Shown in pieces: positions 44,416 to 55,000 of a stretch of 64,000 nt of DNA. The notes under the pieces were generated by a model. The model saw only the letters and a program-made list of their open reading frames with translations. It was not told the DNA's origin and did not search any database. Every line of letters starts with the position of its first letter. Position 1 is the stretch's first letter. This DNA comes from Pseudobacteroides cellulosolvens ATCC 35603 = DSM 2933. GTDB lineage: Bacteria; Bacillota; Clostridia; Acetivibrionales; DSM-2933. The stretch is taken from positions 5,404,001 through 5,468,000 of the forward strand of contig NZ_LGTC01000001.1 of NCBI RefSeq assembly GCF_001262605.1, written 5' to 3'. Both the position numbers and the translations under genes were made by a program.

Positions 44416-45337
44416 CATTGATAATATAATAAAAGATGTGCTTAATGATGAAGTAAAAGAAGTCTCAAATGCAGGTAACATCTTTAATAAAATTGCAGAA
44501 GATATTGAAGCCGTCTCAGTCCAAAGCATGAAAGACCATAAACAATATACACAGCTTGGTTTTAAAAAATATTTTTCTTTGGCAGCATGTCTTATTTTGA
44601 TTTTTACCACACTGACATTTATTTCTTCTGCACAGGCAAGAGCACTAGCAGCAGAGGCTATACAATCTATAAAAACCATTTTTGGCATTCAAGTGGTAGA
44701 TAATAAGCTGAAGATAGTTGAAGTTCCTGTAGATAAAGCATTTACCGGAGCAGCCGTTTCTAGAAATACCGATAAAAGCGATGGAGAAATCAGTAAAAAA
44801 ATTGGATATACTGTGACTTTTCCGAAGTATTTAGGCGGTTTCTTCGAACTTGAGAACAAAAGCATGGGAGTTCAGCTTAAAAGTCCGGTAGATTACGGGA
44901 CAGCACAAAAACTCCAAAAGGATATGTTTGACGCACTAGAAGATGATAACACTCTAAATAAACTAATGGGCTATGGTGCAGCAAGAAATGCATCCGGAGC
45001 GTATAAAAAATCAGATAAAGAAGTGTTATTTATTAATACATCTCAAACCTTTACACTATCTGAATTTAAAAAAATATATGACGGTGCTCAGTTTCAAAAA
45101 GTTAAAGTCGGCAGTATTGATGCACTTTGGGTAAAAACCCTATATCCGGAGTACCCTTTAAAATCAGATAGCAACATAGGTCAACCTGATCTGTCTGTTA
45201 AGCCCAAAATAAGTGAACGCAGCTTTTTGCTATGGGAAAAATCCAATATTGTATACACCCTCGATACATTCAGGGGCTATTACATGCCTATGGATGAGGC
45301 ACTTAAATTAGCCGAGGAATTTATGCAGTCGAACTGA
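44405..45337 (+). CDS. Membrane anti-sigma factor with DUF4367-like extracellular domain
   Basis: Protein of 310 residues. About 55 N-terminal cytoplasmic residues (presumed sigma-binding) are followed by one membrane helix (YFSLAACLILIFTTLTFISS), then ~230 outside residues. The outer part begins with ARALAAEAIQSIKTIFGIQVV and ends in a DUF4367-like beta domain (VGSIDALWVKTLYPEYP.. FLLWEKSNIVYTL). This is the usual plan of anti-sigma factors coupled to ECF genes in clostridia. Translational overlap with the sigma gene supports equal production. Confidence 0.82.
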   Translation: MKNNIDNIIKDVLNDEVKEVSNAGNIFNKIAEDIEAVSVQSMKDHKQYTQLGFKKYFSLAACLILIFTTLTFISSAQARALAAEAIQSIKTIFGIQVVDNKLKIVEVPVDKAFTGAAVSRNTDKSDGEISKKIGYTVTFPKYLGGFFELENKSMGVQLKSPVDYGTAQKLQKDMFDALEDDNTLNKLMGYGAARNASGAYKKSDKEVLFINTSQTFTLSEFKKIYDGAQFQKVKVGSIDALWVKTLYPEYPLKSDSNIGQPDLSVKPKISERSFLLWEKSNIVYTLDTFRGYYMPMDEALKLAEEFMQSN

Positions 45338-45366
45338 TATACCATACTATCTTCGGACATGAATTT

Positions 45367-45396
45367 AGGGGACTTATTTTAAGGTAAGTCCCCTTT
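45367..45396. terminator. Terminator after the sigma/anti-sigma operon
   Basis: Perfect 10-pair hairpin AGGGGACTTA/TAAGTCCCCT with an 8-base loop and a short T tract, between convergent genes. Confidence 0.7.
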
Positions 45397-45415
45397 GGCA
45401 TACATCATACTCTGC

Positions 45416-46495
45416 CTATGACTTAATTCTAGCTAATATTTTTTCGTAAAACTTATCAATTTCATCGAATCTTATATTAGGCACAAAATAAGTTTCAAGT
45501 TCATCGTGTAAAGCCTTTGCCCTCTTGATGGTTTGAAGGCCATTAGACAAAAGGTGCTCGAAATCCTTGAGATTTTGATCCAGATCACCCTTATAATGCA
45601 TCAATATATCTTTGTCCATATAAGACAGTATATCAATGACAACAAACTTCTTCACTGATGAATCATGATAGCTGTTGGTTGTAGTAAATGCCAAGTTCAT
45701 GTCCGGAATAACCAGATGGTCAAGCTTGTAAGGGTTTAATGCACAATAATAAGCTTCAACATAGTAACCTCTCTCTATTGCAGCCGTCTTGACCTTTTCA
45801 AGGATCTTATCCTCACCGGTTCCCAAATCACCTTTAATTTCATAAACCTTTTCAGTCGTCAATATAGTATCCAGATAATTACAAAGGCCATCAGGAGTCA
45901 TAGCACTTGCAAACATGCTCCTAAGCTTTCCATTTCCCCCCACTGGAACGCCATTAAACAAGTCACTGATAAGCTTATCAGTTAATTTATTCACTTCTCC
46001 TTTATTAAGTGCCTCAGAATAAATCCCTGCACTTCCCTCATAAATTGAATAAGCAGCCTTTAAATACTTATATGCTCTTGAAAATATGTACCCTATCTCG
46101 TTATTGGTCCTGATAATTTTGTCCTTGTTTGCACGTATGCCCTCTTCATTCCAAAAATCCCCGAAATTCAGGATTTCATCCACTGCTCCAGGGTTTTTGG
46201 GATCTACTATGTGTGGTGCAGTACCGTCAACAAACACAATTTTGAGCTCAGGAATTTTAACTCCGTCCAATGAGTTATTGTCGGATGAACAATGCAAATA
46301 TTCCACATCATAACCTCTGCTTTGCATTTGTGCCCCTATTTTTTTCATGAACGTGGATTTTCCAACACCAGGTCCACCCTTGATCACAAAAATTCTATTA
46401 GCCTCTTCCTGAGTCATAATGTTGCTGTAATAGCTAAAAAAACCAAGAGATGTATTCCCTCCCGGAAAAAGGTCCTTAGTTTTGCCCTGAGACAT
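45416..46495 (-). CDS. PRK06851-type P-loop ATPase, function unknown
   Basis: Protein of 359 residues starting at MSQGKTKDLF (ATG 46495; GGAGGGG at good spacing). It has a Walker A FVIKGGPGVGKSTFMKKIG near residue 38 and a second, degenerate nucleotide-binding half (YEIKGDLGTGEDKILEKV, near residue 225), so it looks like an internal duplication of a P-loop domain. FVDGTAPHIVDPKNPGA between them is a family hallmark. Known only as a conserved ATPase family of Firmicutes. Stand-alone gene. Confidence 0.75.
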   Translation of the reverse strand: MSQGKTKDLFPGGNTSLGFFSYYSNIMTQEEANRIFVIKGGPGVGKSTFMKKIGAQMQSRGYDVEYLHCSSDNNSLDGVKIPELKIVFVDGTAPHIVDPKNPGAVDEILNFGDFWNEEGIRANKDKIIRTNNEIGYIFSRAYKYLKAAYSIYEGSAGIYSEALNKGEVNKLTDKLISDLFNGVPVGGNGKLRSMFASAMTPDGLCNYLDTILTTEKVYEIKGDLGTGEDKILEKVKTAAIERGYYVEAYYCALNPYKLDHLVIPDMNLAFTTTNSYHDSSVKKFVVIDILSYMDKDILMHYKGDLDQNLKDFEHLLSNGLQTIKRAKALHDELETYFVPNIRFDEIDKFYEKILARIKS

Positions 46496-46767
46496 AATAA
46501 TCCCCTCCATTAGGTTAATATTGCAGCCTCTTCACTGCAATATTAATATATGTATCAGTGTGCAATTTGGGAATTATTTAAGCTTTTGAGTTTTAACATA
46601 TTTCGTTATATAAGGCAAGTATTAAAATTCTTCGTACTATTGTAAAAATTTTCTTAATGCTATACTAAAAATGTAAACAAGATCTTGTTCATACATTAGC
46701 ACTAAATTTAGTCCTATTTATGAAATAATAGCCTACCATAATATTATTTATTGAAAGGATGATAATT

Positions 46768-47597
46768 ATGATTACAAGAATCTTTAGCAAAAGAAATTTT
46801 GTTGTTTCACTTGCTTTAACAGCAGTTTTGTCTTCATTCAGTTTTAACTCTCATGCATTATACGAAAGCTACCCATATAATGACGGCACTCAGGTAAAAC
46901 AATATGTCAGCACAGCCAAAATCAATGACATCGCAGCCACAGAAAGTTCTTTTATGAATATAACTCCGGCAGTTTCAGCTTAATAATAACAGGTAAGGTT
47001 AATGTTGCTGAAAACATTGATTACACAGGCAATGATTTTGGTGTAATTGCTTCTGATAATGATTCAAAAAGAATTTACTTTAACTGCATGAATGAAAGTT
47101 CCAATTATATTTCTTATCCAACAGGTGTTTCAACTGTTTATGCAATTAATGGAAGAATTAACTGAGAAATGGGCCCAAGCGGCAACTACGAACCAGCATT
47201 ATATATTTATCTTAGCACACCAGGCAAAAATTATGGTTATAAAATAAAAGAATATAAATACTTTGCCAGCAACAAAAGCTTGAGTTTTATGAAAGAATAT
47301 CAAACGTCATATACTGAAAGAGGAGGTTTTGCATATGTAAATAACTCCAAAATTGTTGGTATAGATTATTACCAACCATACTTTGAAACTAAAACAGAGA
47401 TTGATGGAGCAACAACCTCCGATAAGAGCCTTCCTTCCGGTTATAACTGCCATGGATATGTGCCATCGGGAAGCAGCACTGTGGCTGTACTAGCACCAAA
47501 AAAACTGGCTTTTGGCAATGGCTACTATTATGCAATAGTAAATAGAAGTTCCAGTATTGATATCGTAAGACTCACTGAGGCTTCTCTAAGGTTTTAA
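46768..47597 (+). pseudogene. Decayed secreted protein gene
   Basis: Starts at an ATG with AAAGGATG upstream and encodes a signal peptide (ITRIFSKRNFVVSLALTAVL..HA). Frame 1 ends at the TAA at 46981. Dropping back one base near 46971-46980 continues SFSLIITGKVNVAENIDY.. to an in-frame TGA at 47163-47165 (in RIN-stop-EMGPSG, possibly once TGG), then on to the true end at 47597. The product would have been a ~275-residue exported protein of unknown function. Two independent lesions suggest real decay, although the first alone could be a sequencing error. Confidence 0.75.
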
Positions 47598-47649
47598 GTC
47601 TCAGAATTCCTAAATAAGAACAAAATCACGAAGCGATATTGCAACCTAA

Positions 47650-47680
47650 ATGAGCAGGGGAGCCAAGCTCCCCCGCTCAT
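47650..47680. terminator. Hairpin between convergent genes
   Basis: ATGAGCAGGGGAG/CTCCCCCGCTCAT, 13 positions with one mismatch and a 5-base loop. No clear T run on either side, but the position after two gene ends suggests termination. Confidence 0.55.
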
Positions 47681-47691
47681 CTATTATTCCA

Positions 47692-50223
47692 TCATGCAGT
47701 AACAATACTGCTATCTGCTTGTAGTCCAAGCTTTTCAACCGCTTGTTCACGCATTTTATACTTCATAATCTTACCTGCAGCATTCATCGGAAACTCTGTT
47801 ACAAAATCAATGTACCGAGGTGTTTTATGCTTCGCCATGTGCGAGCGGATGTAATCCTTAAGCTCATCAACAGTGAGGTTTTCACCTTCCTTAAGTATGA
47901 CGCATGCCATAATTTCTTCGCCATATTGCTTATCAGGCACCCCAATAACTTGAACGTCCTTAACTTTTGGATGTGTATATATGAAATCTTCAATCTCCTT
48001 GGGATAAATGTTCTCCCCGCCTCGAATAATCATATCCTTTATACGGCCGGTAATTTTGTAGTATCCATTTTCATCACATCTTGCCAAATCCCCGGTATGG
48101 AGCCATCCATCTTCATCAATTGCTGCTGCAGTTGCCTCGGGCATCTTGTAATAACCCTTCATAATATTGTAACCGCGGGCAACAAATTCGCCATCTGTGT
48201 TAGGCGGTAAATCTTTTCCTGTTTCAGGATCAACAATTTTACATTCAACTCCTGGAAGTGCACGTCCTACAGTATTGACTCGGAGCTCAATTGAGTCATG
48301 AACACGGCTCTGGGTACAGCCAGGTGAAGATTCTGTCTGTCCAAACACTATTGTAATCTCATTCATGTTCATTTTGTCAACTACATCCTGCATAACCTTT
48401 ACTGGGCATGGGCTTCCTGCCATTATACCTGTTCTCATATTAGAGAAATCTGTCTTTGGAAAATCCTCATGCTCAAGCATTGCGATAAACATAGTTGGAA
48501 CACCATGGAATGCAGTGATCTTTTCTTTATTAATACATTCAAGGGATTGCTTGGGAGAAAAATACGGTATAGGAGACATGGTAACACCATGGGTCATTGA
48601 AGCTGTCATTGCAAGCACCATACCGAAGCAGTGAAACATCGGTACATGGATCATCATACGGTCAGCAGTTGAAAGATCCATACAATCCCCAATATTCTTA
48701 CCATTGTTTACAACATTATAATGGGTAAGCATAACACCCTTAGGGAACCCAGTGGTTCCTGAAGTGTACTGCATATTACACACATCGTGCCTGTTTATGG
48801 AAAGTGCACGGCGGTAGACCTCCTCAATGGGGACTCTTTCAGCCATAGCATTAGCTTCTTCCCATGTAAGGCAACCTTTCTGCCTTGAGTCTACAGTAAT
48901 TATATTACGCAGGAAAGGCAATCTCTTTAAATATAGAGGTTTGCCTGCTTCAGCAGTTTCAAGCTCCGGACAAAGCTCCTTAATGATACCGACATAGTCT
49001 GAATCCTTGTAGCCATCAATCATAACAAGTGTATGGGTATCTGATTGACGAAGGAGGTATTCTGCCTCATATATCTTGTAAGCAGTATTTACAGTTACAA
49101 GCACAGCCCCTATCTTTGTAGCTGCCCAGAACGTAATAAACCATTGTGGAACATTGGTTGCCCAAATAGCAACATGATCTCCCTGCTTCACACCCAGTGC
49201 AATGAGGGTACGTGCAAACCTATCAACATCATCACGGAATTCTGAATAGGTTCTGGTATAATCCAATGTTGTATATCTGAATGCATACTGATCTGGAAAC
49301 TCATCTACCATTCTATCAAGCACTTGTGGAAATGTGAGGTCAATAAGTGTGTCCTTTTCCCAAACATATTTTCCTGTCTTTGCATTATTGTCGAAAAGAC
49401 GGCCTTTTACAGCACTTTCTTCAGTATAGCGACTCATATAGTTAGCAAAATTAGGGAACACAACACCGGCATCATCAAGATCAGCTGCCCAGCGTTTAAC
49501 CCATTCAAGCGAAACATATCCTTCGTAGTTAATTGAACGCAATGCCCTCATCATTTCATCGATAGGTAAATCCCCTTCTCCCATCATGCGATATTTAGGT
49601 TTACCGTCTTCCATTACCGAATCCTTGATATGAACATACTTAATATAAGCACCAAGGTTTTGTACAGTCTTTCCAGGTTTCTCACCTGCAAACCTGTAAG
49701 GATGATGCATATCCCACAATGCGGCAACAGCGTCACTTGCCACCTGGTTTAGAAGTTTACAGAGGCGTTCAGTGTCCGAATATACTCCATTCGTTTCTAC
49801 CAACAATGTCACACCATGTTCTTCCGCCGCTGGAATAAGTCTTTGCAGTGCAGCAAGAACAATACTATCATCAACTTCGCCGTTTGGTCCCGGCTCTGCA
49901 TCAGCTAAAATACGGATATAAGGCGTACCAAGTTTGGAAGCCAACATGATGTAATGCATAATCTCTTCATGGTTTTTCTCGGCATTTTCAGCGTACTTCA
50001 AGCAGCATCCGGAAGATAAACATGGAATTTCAAGACGTAACTCAGAAAGCTTTTTCACAGTCTGTGGAAGCTGGGATTCAGTGAAAGGCTGTGCCTGTAC
50101 AGCAAAAATCTCGTTACCTAGTCCACGGATTTCTATGCCATCAAAGCCAAGATCCTTAGCCATGGAATAGATATCGTTCCAACTAAAGTCGGGACAACCG
50201 AGGGTTGAAAACGCAAGTTTCAT
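47692..50223 (-). CDS. Fusion of sugar-isomerase-like TIM barrel and AMP-forming acyl-CoA synthetase
   Basis: Protein of 843 residues. Residues 1-270 are an AP-endonuclease-2/xylose-isomerase-like TIM barrel (FSTLGCPDFSWNDI, GFDGIEIRGLG, then LVETNGV, WDMHHPYR, YVHIKDS). Residues ~290-835 are an adenylate-forming acyl-CoA synthetase with the AMP motif YTSGTTGFPKGVMLTH, GQTE, GWLHTGD, GRIKDMIIRGGENI and the C-terminal Lys region NAAGKIMKYKMR. TAGGAGGAA precedes the ATG. A leucine-type T-box lies directly upstream, so expression should rise when tRNA-Leu is uncharged. The acyl substrate is unknown; a branched-chain acid linked to leucine is a speculative possibility. Confidence 0.88.
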   Translation of the reverse strand: MKLAFSTLGCPDFSWNDIYSMAKDLGFDGIEIRGLGNEIFAVQAQPFTESQLPQTVKKLSELRLEIPCLSSGCCLKYAENAEKNHEEIMHYIMLASKLGTPYIRILADAEPGPNGEVDDSIVLAALQRLIPAAEEHGVTLLVETNGVYSDTERLCKLLNQVASDAVAALWDMHHPYRFAGEKPGKTVQNLGAYIKYVHIKDSVMEDGKPKYRMMGEGDLPIDEMMRALRSINYEGYVSLEWVKRWAADLDDAGVVFPNFANYMSRYTEESAVKGRLFDNNAKTGKYVWEKDTLIDLTFPQVLDRMVDEFPDQYAFRYTTLDYTRTYSEFRDDVDRFARTLIALGVKQGDHVAIWATNVPQWFITFWAATKIGAVLVTVNTAYKIYEAEYLLRQSDTHTLVMIDGYKDSDYVGIIKELCPELETAEAGKPLYLKRLPFLRNIITVDSRQKGCLTWEEANAMAERVPIEEVYRRALSINRHDVCNMQYTSGTTGFPKGVMLTHYNVVNNGKNIGDCMDLSTADRMMIHVPMFHCFGMVLAMTASMTHGVTMSPIPYFSPKQSLECINKEKITAFHGVPTMFIAMLEHEDFPKTDFSNMRTGIMAGSPCPVKVMQDVVDKMNMNEITIVFGQTESSPGCTQSRVHDSIELRVNTVGRALPGVECKIVDPETGKDLPPNTDGEFVARGYNIMKGYYKMPEATAAAIDEDGWLHTGDLARCDENGYYKITGRIKDMIIRGGENIYPKEIEDFIYTHPKVKDVQVIGVPDKQYGEEIMACVILKEGENLTVDELKDYIRSHMAKHKTPRYIDFVTEFPMNAAGKIMKYKMREQAVEKLGLQADSSIVTA

Positions 50224-50345
50224 AAAAAAATTCCTCCTAAAAGTTTCTGGGCCCGTTAACTAATCCGGTCCGCATATTTTTCATATTTAATAAAGTTTAA
50301 AATTAAAAATTAAAAAATTTGAAAGACATAATAATTCCCTAGAAA

Positions 50346-50635
50346 TCAAAAAAGCCTCCGTCACTAACACATTTGTTAGAGACGAAAGCATTAAACTCCC
50401 GTGGTACCACTCTTATTGGTATAGAAATACCCACTTTTTGACATCATGACTAATGTCCTCTCGTATAACGGCGAGAAACCCGTTCCCACTTACTCACTTC
50501 ATCTGCCATAATGGCCTATGCAGCTTTAGGCTAACTGCTCAAGGGTGAGTTCACATTCTGCTCTGTGCACTGTTTTCCAGCATTCAACAGCTCTCTATAG
50601 CATCATAACGCAGCGTTTATTCCCTATCAACGCAT
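50346..50635 (-). promoter_or_regulatory. T-box leader with leucine (CUC) specifier
   Basis: Read on the minus strand: stem I region with AGAGAGC, specifier segment GTGAA-CTC-ACCCTTGAG (codon CTC at 50547-50549, Leu), the T-box sequence AGAGTGGTACCACGG (bulge UGGU, matching discriminator A of tRNA-Leu), and a terminator GCTTTCGTC..GACGGAGGC followed by six T at 50346-50392. It senses uncharged tRNA-Leu and lets transcription pass into the gene starting at 50223. Confidence 0.88.
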
Positions 50636-50748
50636 TTAATAATATTTTTGTAAAGTTAATTTTACATTTTTATTATCTAATATTTAATATTTTTTTAGAT
50701 ATGTTATCAAATTTTTTAACTGTTGTCAATTTGGATTTTAGTCATGCC

Positions 50749-51639
50749 TTATCTTTTAAAATCATAAATTTGATATATTTCAAAGATACTTGCTCCTAAA
50801 AAGATCACAAGCCCAAAATATAAACCACCTATAAGCTTCCTCTTACTGGCATCTATATTGAAGTATGACTTATCTGGGTTTTTCCAATATGATATTATCT
50901 GAATTACCCCCAAAATAAGTATAAATATCATCATTGGACTTCTTGTAAAAATCGCAGCCAATCCCATTAGTGCCATACCTACAAACCATATTTTTGGTGA
51001 TAAGCCTGAAATAATTCTGCCTCCATCCAATGGGGTAATCGGTATGAGATTGAATAGGTTGAGAATAAGACCAACATAGGCTAAAAACAACATTGATTTG
51101 CTTCCTGTCAGTGCATAAACTCCCAGACATAAGAACGCACCCAAACTTCCCAAGAGCGGTCCGCCAAAAGCAACCTTTACCTCAACTTCAACGTTCTTAG
51201 GCATTTCTTTCATTGAAATAAACGCACCTACAAATGGAATAAACACCGGTGCTGATACGTTTAATCCAGACTTTTTTGCTGTCAGGTAATGGCCCATTTC
51301 ATGAACGAGTATAAGCATTACAATCCCAACCCCAACTAAAACCCCATATCTTTGAACCTCTACCACTATCATTAAGAGCATTGATCCAAATGTAGCAGCA
51401 AGCTTTCCAAGCTTTAAAAAAACGAGTAAAAATTTAAGTTTGCCTAGCAAAAACAGTAAAACCCATTTGAACTTCAATAAAATAAAGATCAATCCTCCTA
51501 CACCTGCTAAGGCAGCACTTTTCTTAGCGGATGTATTCTTTACTGGTTTATCCAGTATATCATACATATTATCCGTTTCCTCAGGTTTGAAGGTATTGTA
51601 GCTTTTGTAAGCCTCATTATCGTTGTCATTATATCCCAT
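50749..51639 (-). CDS. Site-2 protease family (M50) membrane metalloprotease
   Basis: Protein of 296 residues from the ATG at 51639 (GGGAGG site); a longer frame upstream has no site. A ~75-residue cytoplasmic head (NDNDNEAYKSYNTFKPEETD) precedes five or six membrane helices. Zinc motif HEMGH is in LILVHEMGHYLTAKKSG, and the second motif NLIPITPLDGGR supplies the third ligand Asp. Such proteases cut substrates inside the membrane. There is no PDZ domain and no obvious substrate gene (sigma/anti-sigma) adjacent. It lies downstream of the T-box leader in reverse order and is separately transcribed. Confidence 0.9.
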   Translation of the reverse strand: MGYNDNDNEAYKSYNTFKPEETDNMYDILDKPVKNTSAKKSAALAGVGGLIFILLKFKWVLLFLLGKLKFLLVFLKLGKLAATFGSMLLMIVVEVQRYGVLVGVGIVMLILVHEMGHYLTAKKSGLNVSAPVFIPFVGAFISMKEMPKNVEVEVKVAFGGPLLGSLGAFLCLGVYALTGSKSMLFLAYVGLILNLFNLIPITPLDGGRIISGLSPKIWFVGMALMGLAAIFTRSPMMIFILILGVIQIISYWKNPDKSYFNIDASKRKLIGGLYFGLVIFLGASIFEIYQIYDFKR

Positions 51640-52086
51640 AAAAAAAATCCTCCCTGAAAAGTTCATTAAAGTGCTCATTTATATTCATTATACCTGAGCT
51701 TAAACTAATTCACAATAAACTAAAAAGTACGCAAAAATGAATTCTATTTACATAGACATAATAAAATGATATAATTATTTTAGGAATGTATTATCTATTA
51801 TTTTTTATTTTTTGGGAATATTTCACTTCAATAATATCAAAGAGATTGTTTTTCGATTAATTTAGGAGTTTACTTTTCTTCGTTTTCATTTTAGTTTTAA
51901 TGCATAATCACCAATCATAGCTTTTTATATTAATATTCAGTTTGATTATACAATTACACATTAGCCCTATTCAATATCAAATTTATTTTATTTTTTTGTC
52001 TTATTGTTTTGTTTTATTTTATTATTTTTTGTGTTGCAATTAAGTGGTAATGTCTATAAATATTAAGTTCTTAGGAGGAATTAATT

Positions 52087-55000
52087 ATGCTAAAAAGAAG
52101 TAAACTGTTTACATGGCTCCTATGCCTAATTTTCTTCTTTGTACAATTCGCGGTCCCCTTCAATTTGATTCCACTATTTAACGGCAATGTATATGCGGCA
52201 ACTAATTCGCTGCAGGTACAATTTTTCAACAACAATAAAGGTGGTGCTTCAATAGTAGCATATCCTCAGTTCAAGATAACCAATACCGGTACAAATGCAA
52301 TAAACTTTTCTGATATCAAATTAAGATATTACTATACTATAGACGGTGAGGCTCCACAGGTATTTTACTGTGATTGGTCAACATTATCAATAAGCAATAT
52401 TATCGGAAAATTTGTAAAAATGCCTAATCCCCAGTCAGATGCCGACTATTATTTTGAAATAGGTTTTAACTCTTCAAACAGCTTTGAAGCAGGAAGCTCA
52501 ATAGTTATCCAAACAAGGTTTAACAAAACAGACAATACTGGTTATAATCAAAACAATGATTACTCTTTTAATAACTATGCAACAAACTATGTTGACTGGA
52601 CAAAAGTAACAGCCCATATTGGAAGCACTCTGGTTTGGGGTTCAATTCCGGGAGGTTCATCAAATATAGTTTCTACTGCTGTGCCTTCCTATACAAATAC
52701 TCCAACAGCTACTCCAACCCCAATACCAGCTTCACAGGTACCAGTAAGAAGTGCTTTTTCAAGAATAGAAGCAGAAAGCTATAACATTTTAGGCTCTACT
52801 ACTATGAAAAAAATAGATCTAGGCAATAATCAATATAGTATGGGATATATTTATGGCGGCAATTATATGGTATATCAAAATATAGACTTTGGAAATGGTG
52901 GAGTAGCATCATTCAAGGTACATGCTGCATTTAACTACCAATCAATCAGCTATATTGATATAAAATTAGACAGTCAATATGGTACCACAATAGGTACTGT
53001 GGCAATCGGTCCTACAGGTAACTGGAATATTTATCAGGATAGTTCTTGTAATTTATCAAATATCTCAGGAATACGCACTGTCTATCTGGTATTTACAGGA
53101 GGTATGGATGTTGACTGGTTTACATTTTCAACGACAGTTGCTCCAACTCCAACAGCAACCAAAACTCCTACTCCGACCAGAACATCAACTCCTACTCCGA
53201 CCGCAACTTCTACATCTACACCCACTTACATATCAAATAATACTCCAACAACAGCACCAAGCAATTTCTCAACTCCAACTAAAGCACCAACCCCTACTCC
53301 GACCAAAACATTGGCTCCAACTAGTACTCCCACAGTAACAGCAACATCGACCCCAATTCCAACCCCAACTCCAACAGCAACTGTACAGGCATCCCAAAAT
53401 AATGCCTTTTCAAGGTTAGAGGCTGAGAACTATAGCAGTTCCAATGTCACAAGCATTCAAAAAATTAGCACTATTAATGGCGGAAGCGGTGTTGGTTATA
53501 TAAACAGCGGCAACTACCTTGTATTTAGAAATGTTAACTTCGGAAGCAATGCAGTATCATTCAAAGCTTTTGTTGCAAATGGGAATACCACTACAACTAA
53601 TATTGATATAAAATTAAATAGTACAAGCGGTACAATTGTAGGTACCTTGTCTATATCTCCAACTGGAGGCTGGAATACATATGTAGAAAAAACCTGCAAC
53701 ACTACCATTTCTTCAGGCACTTATGATCTTTATCTTGTATTTTCAGGTTCAGTAAATATTGACTGGTTTATGTTTTATCCAGGCAGCACAGCCGCTCCTA
53801 CTTATACTCCAACAGCAACTCGAGTAAATACTCCAACAAATGCACCTGCAAATACACCTACAAGTACTCCTACGAGCATCCCGACACCAACTAAGATCGC
53901 TTTGCCGACACCAACCATGCAAAATATTGCCTTGAATAAAATGGCAATATCAGATTCACAGTATTATAATTATAATACTGGATACAGTTACTACCCGACA
54001 TATATGAACAATCCTATTAATCCTTTTAGTCCGAATTTAGGCTATAATGATAACCCTAACCCGGCTCCAAATAATTTCTTTGCAAACTATGCAGTTGACG
54101 GAAACACTTCTACAAGATGGTGTGCTGCAAATGATGATGGAGGCCATTATCTCCAGATAGACCTTGGTGGATTTTATAATATAGCAGGTACGGAAGTTAA
54201 CTGGAAAAAGAATGCTGGCACAGTAAACAAGTACAAAATAGATGTATCATCAAACACTATTCAATGGGTTATGAAGGTTGACAGATTCAATAATACTGAG
54301 TCAGATGATATACAAACAGATAATTTTCTGGCAAATGGTGTACGTTATGTTCGAATTACAGTAACTGGATTGGAAGGTGGCTCATGGGCGAGCATAAATG
54401 AGTTTAAGATATTTAATAATAGTAATGTGAAGCCAGCCAATGCTCCTATACCTATACCTAAAGAAACCATAACTCCTACTCCTATACAAACAAATACTCC
54501 AAGTGTATCAAACAGCAGCCAGACTCCAAAACCTACCAGCACTATAGCAATTGCATCAGCTACTGCTACAGCTACTCCTACTGCTACAGCTACTCCTGCA
54601 CCAACCGGTACAAGTGGGGATATCGTACTTCCTTCCCCTGAACCGCCGGATAGCGTAGTAGCCAACTTAGCACCTGTAGTTCCTGATGATATTAATTTAT
54701 TGAATGTTTCACGTATAGCACCTGCAACTGCACTTCCCACTTTGAAACCTTTTGATACTCAAAGTCTGGACTACTCATTAGCAAGTAATGTTCAAATCCA
54801 GGCACAGAAGAAAAATAAGGAAATTATATTGGCACTGGATACCTCTGCAAGTATGGGAGCGACCAACGGCACTGAATCATTAAATGAAGATATCTTTAAA
54901 TATACACTTTTTGCTGGAGAAACTGATACTTCATTAGATAAAAGAAAACAACTATATTTTGAATCTTCAGGTATAAACGTAAAAGGCCGCATTCATTCCA

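Noticed and set aside
47163-47165. In-frame TGA as selenocysteine or Trp recoding
   Set aside because: No SECIS-like hairpin noticed, other genes use TGA as stop, and the gene also has a frameshift, so decay is simpler.
53140-53400. Short tandem DNA repeats (ACTCCTACTCCGACC type), CRISPR-like at first look
   Set aside because: They are codon repeats of Thr-Pro linkers without unique spacers of constant length, and no cas gene is present.
54345-54740. 131-codon minus-strand frame rich in Val/Gly/Ala
   Set aside because: It is the reverse reading of the Thr/Pro linker repeats of the CBM/VWA protein.
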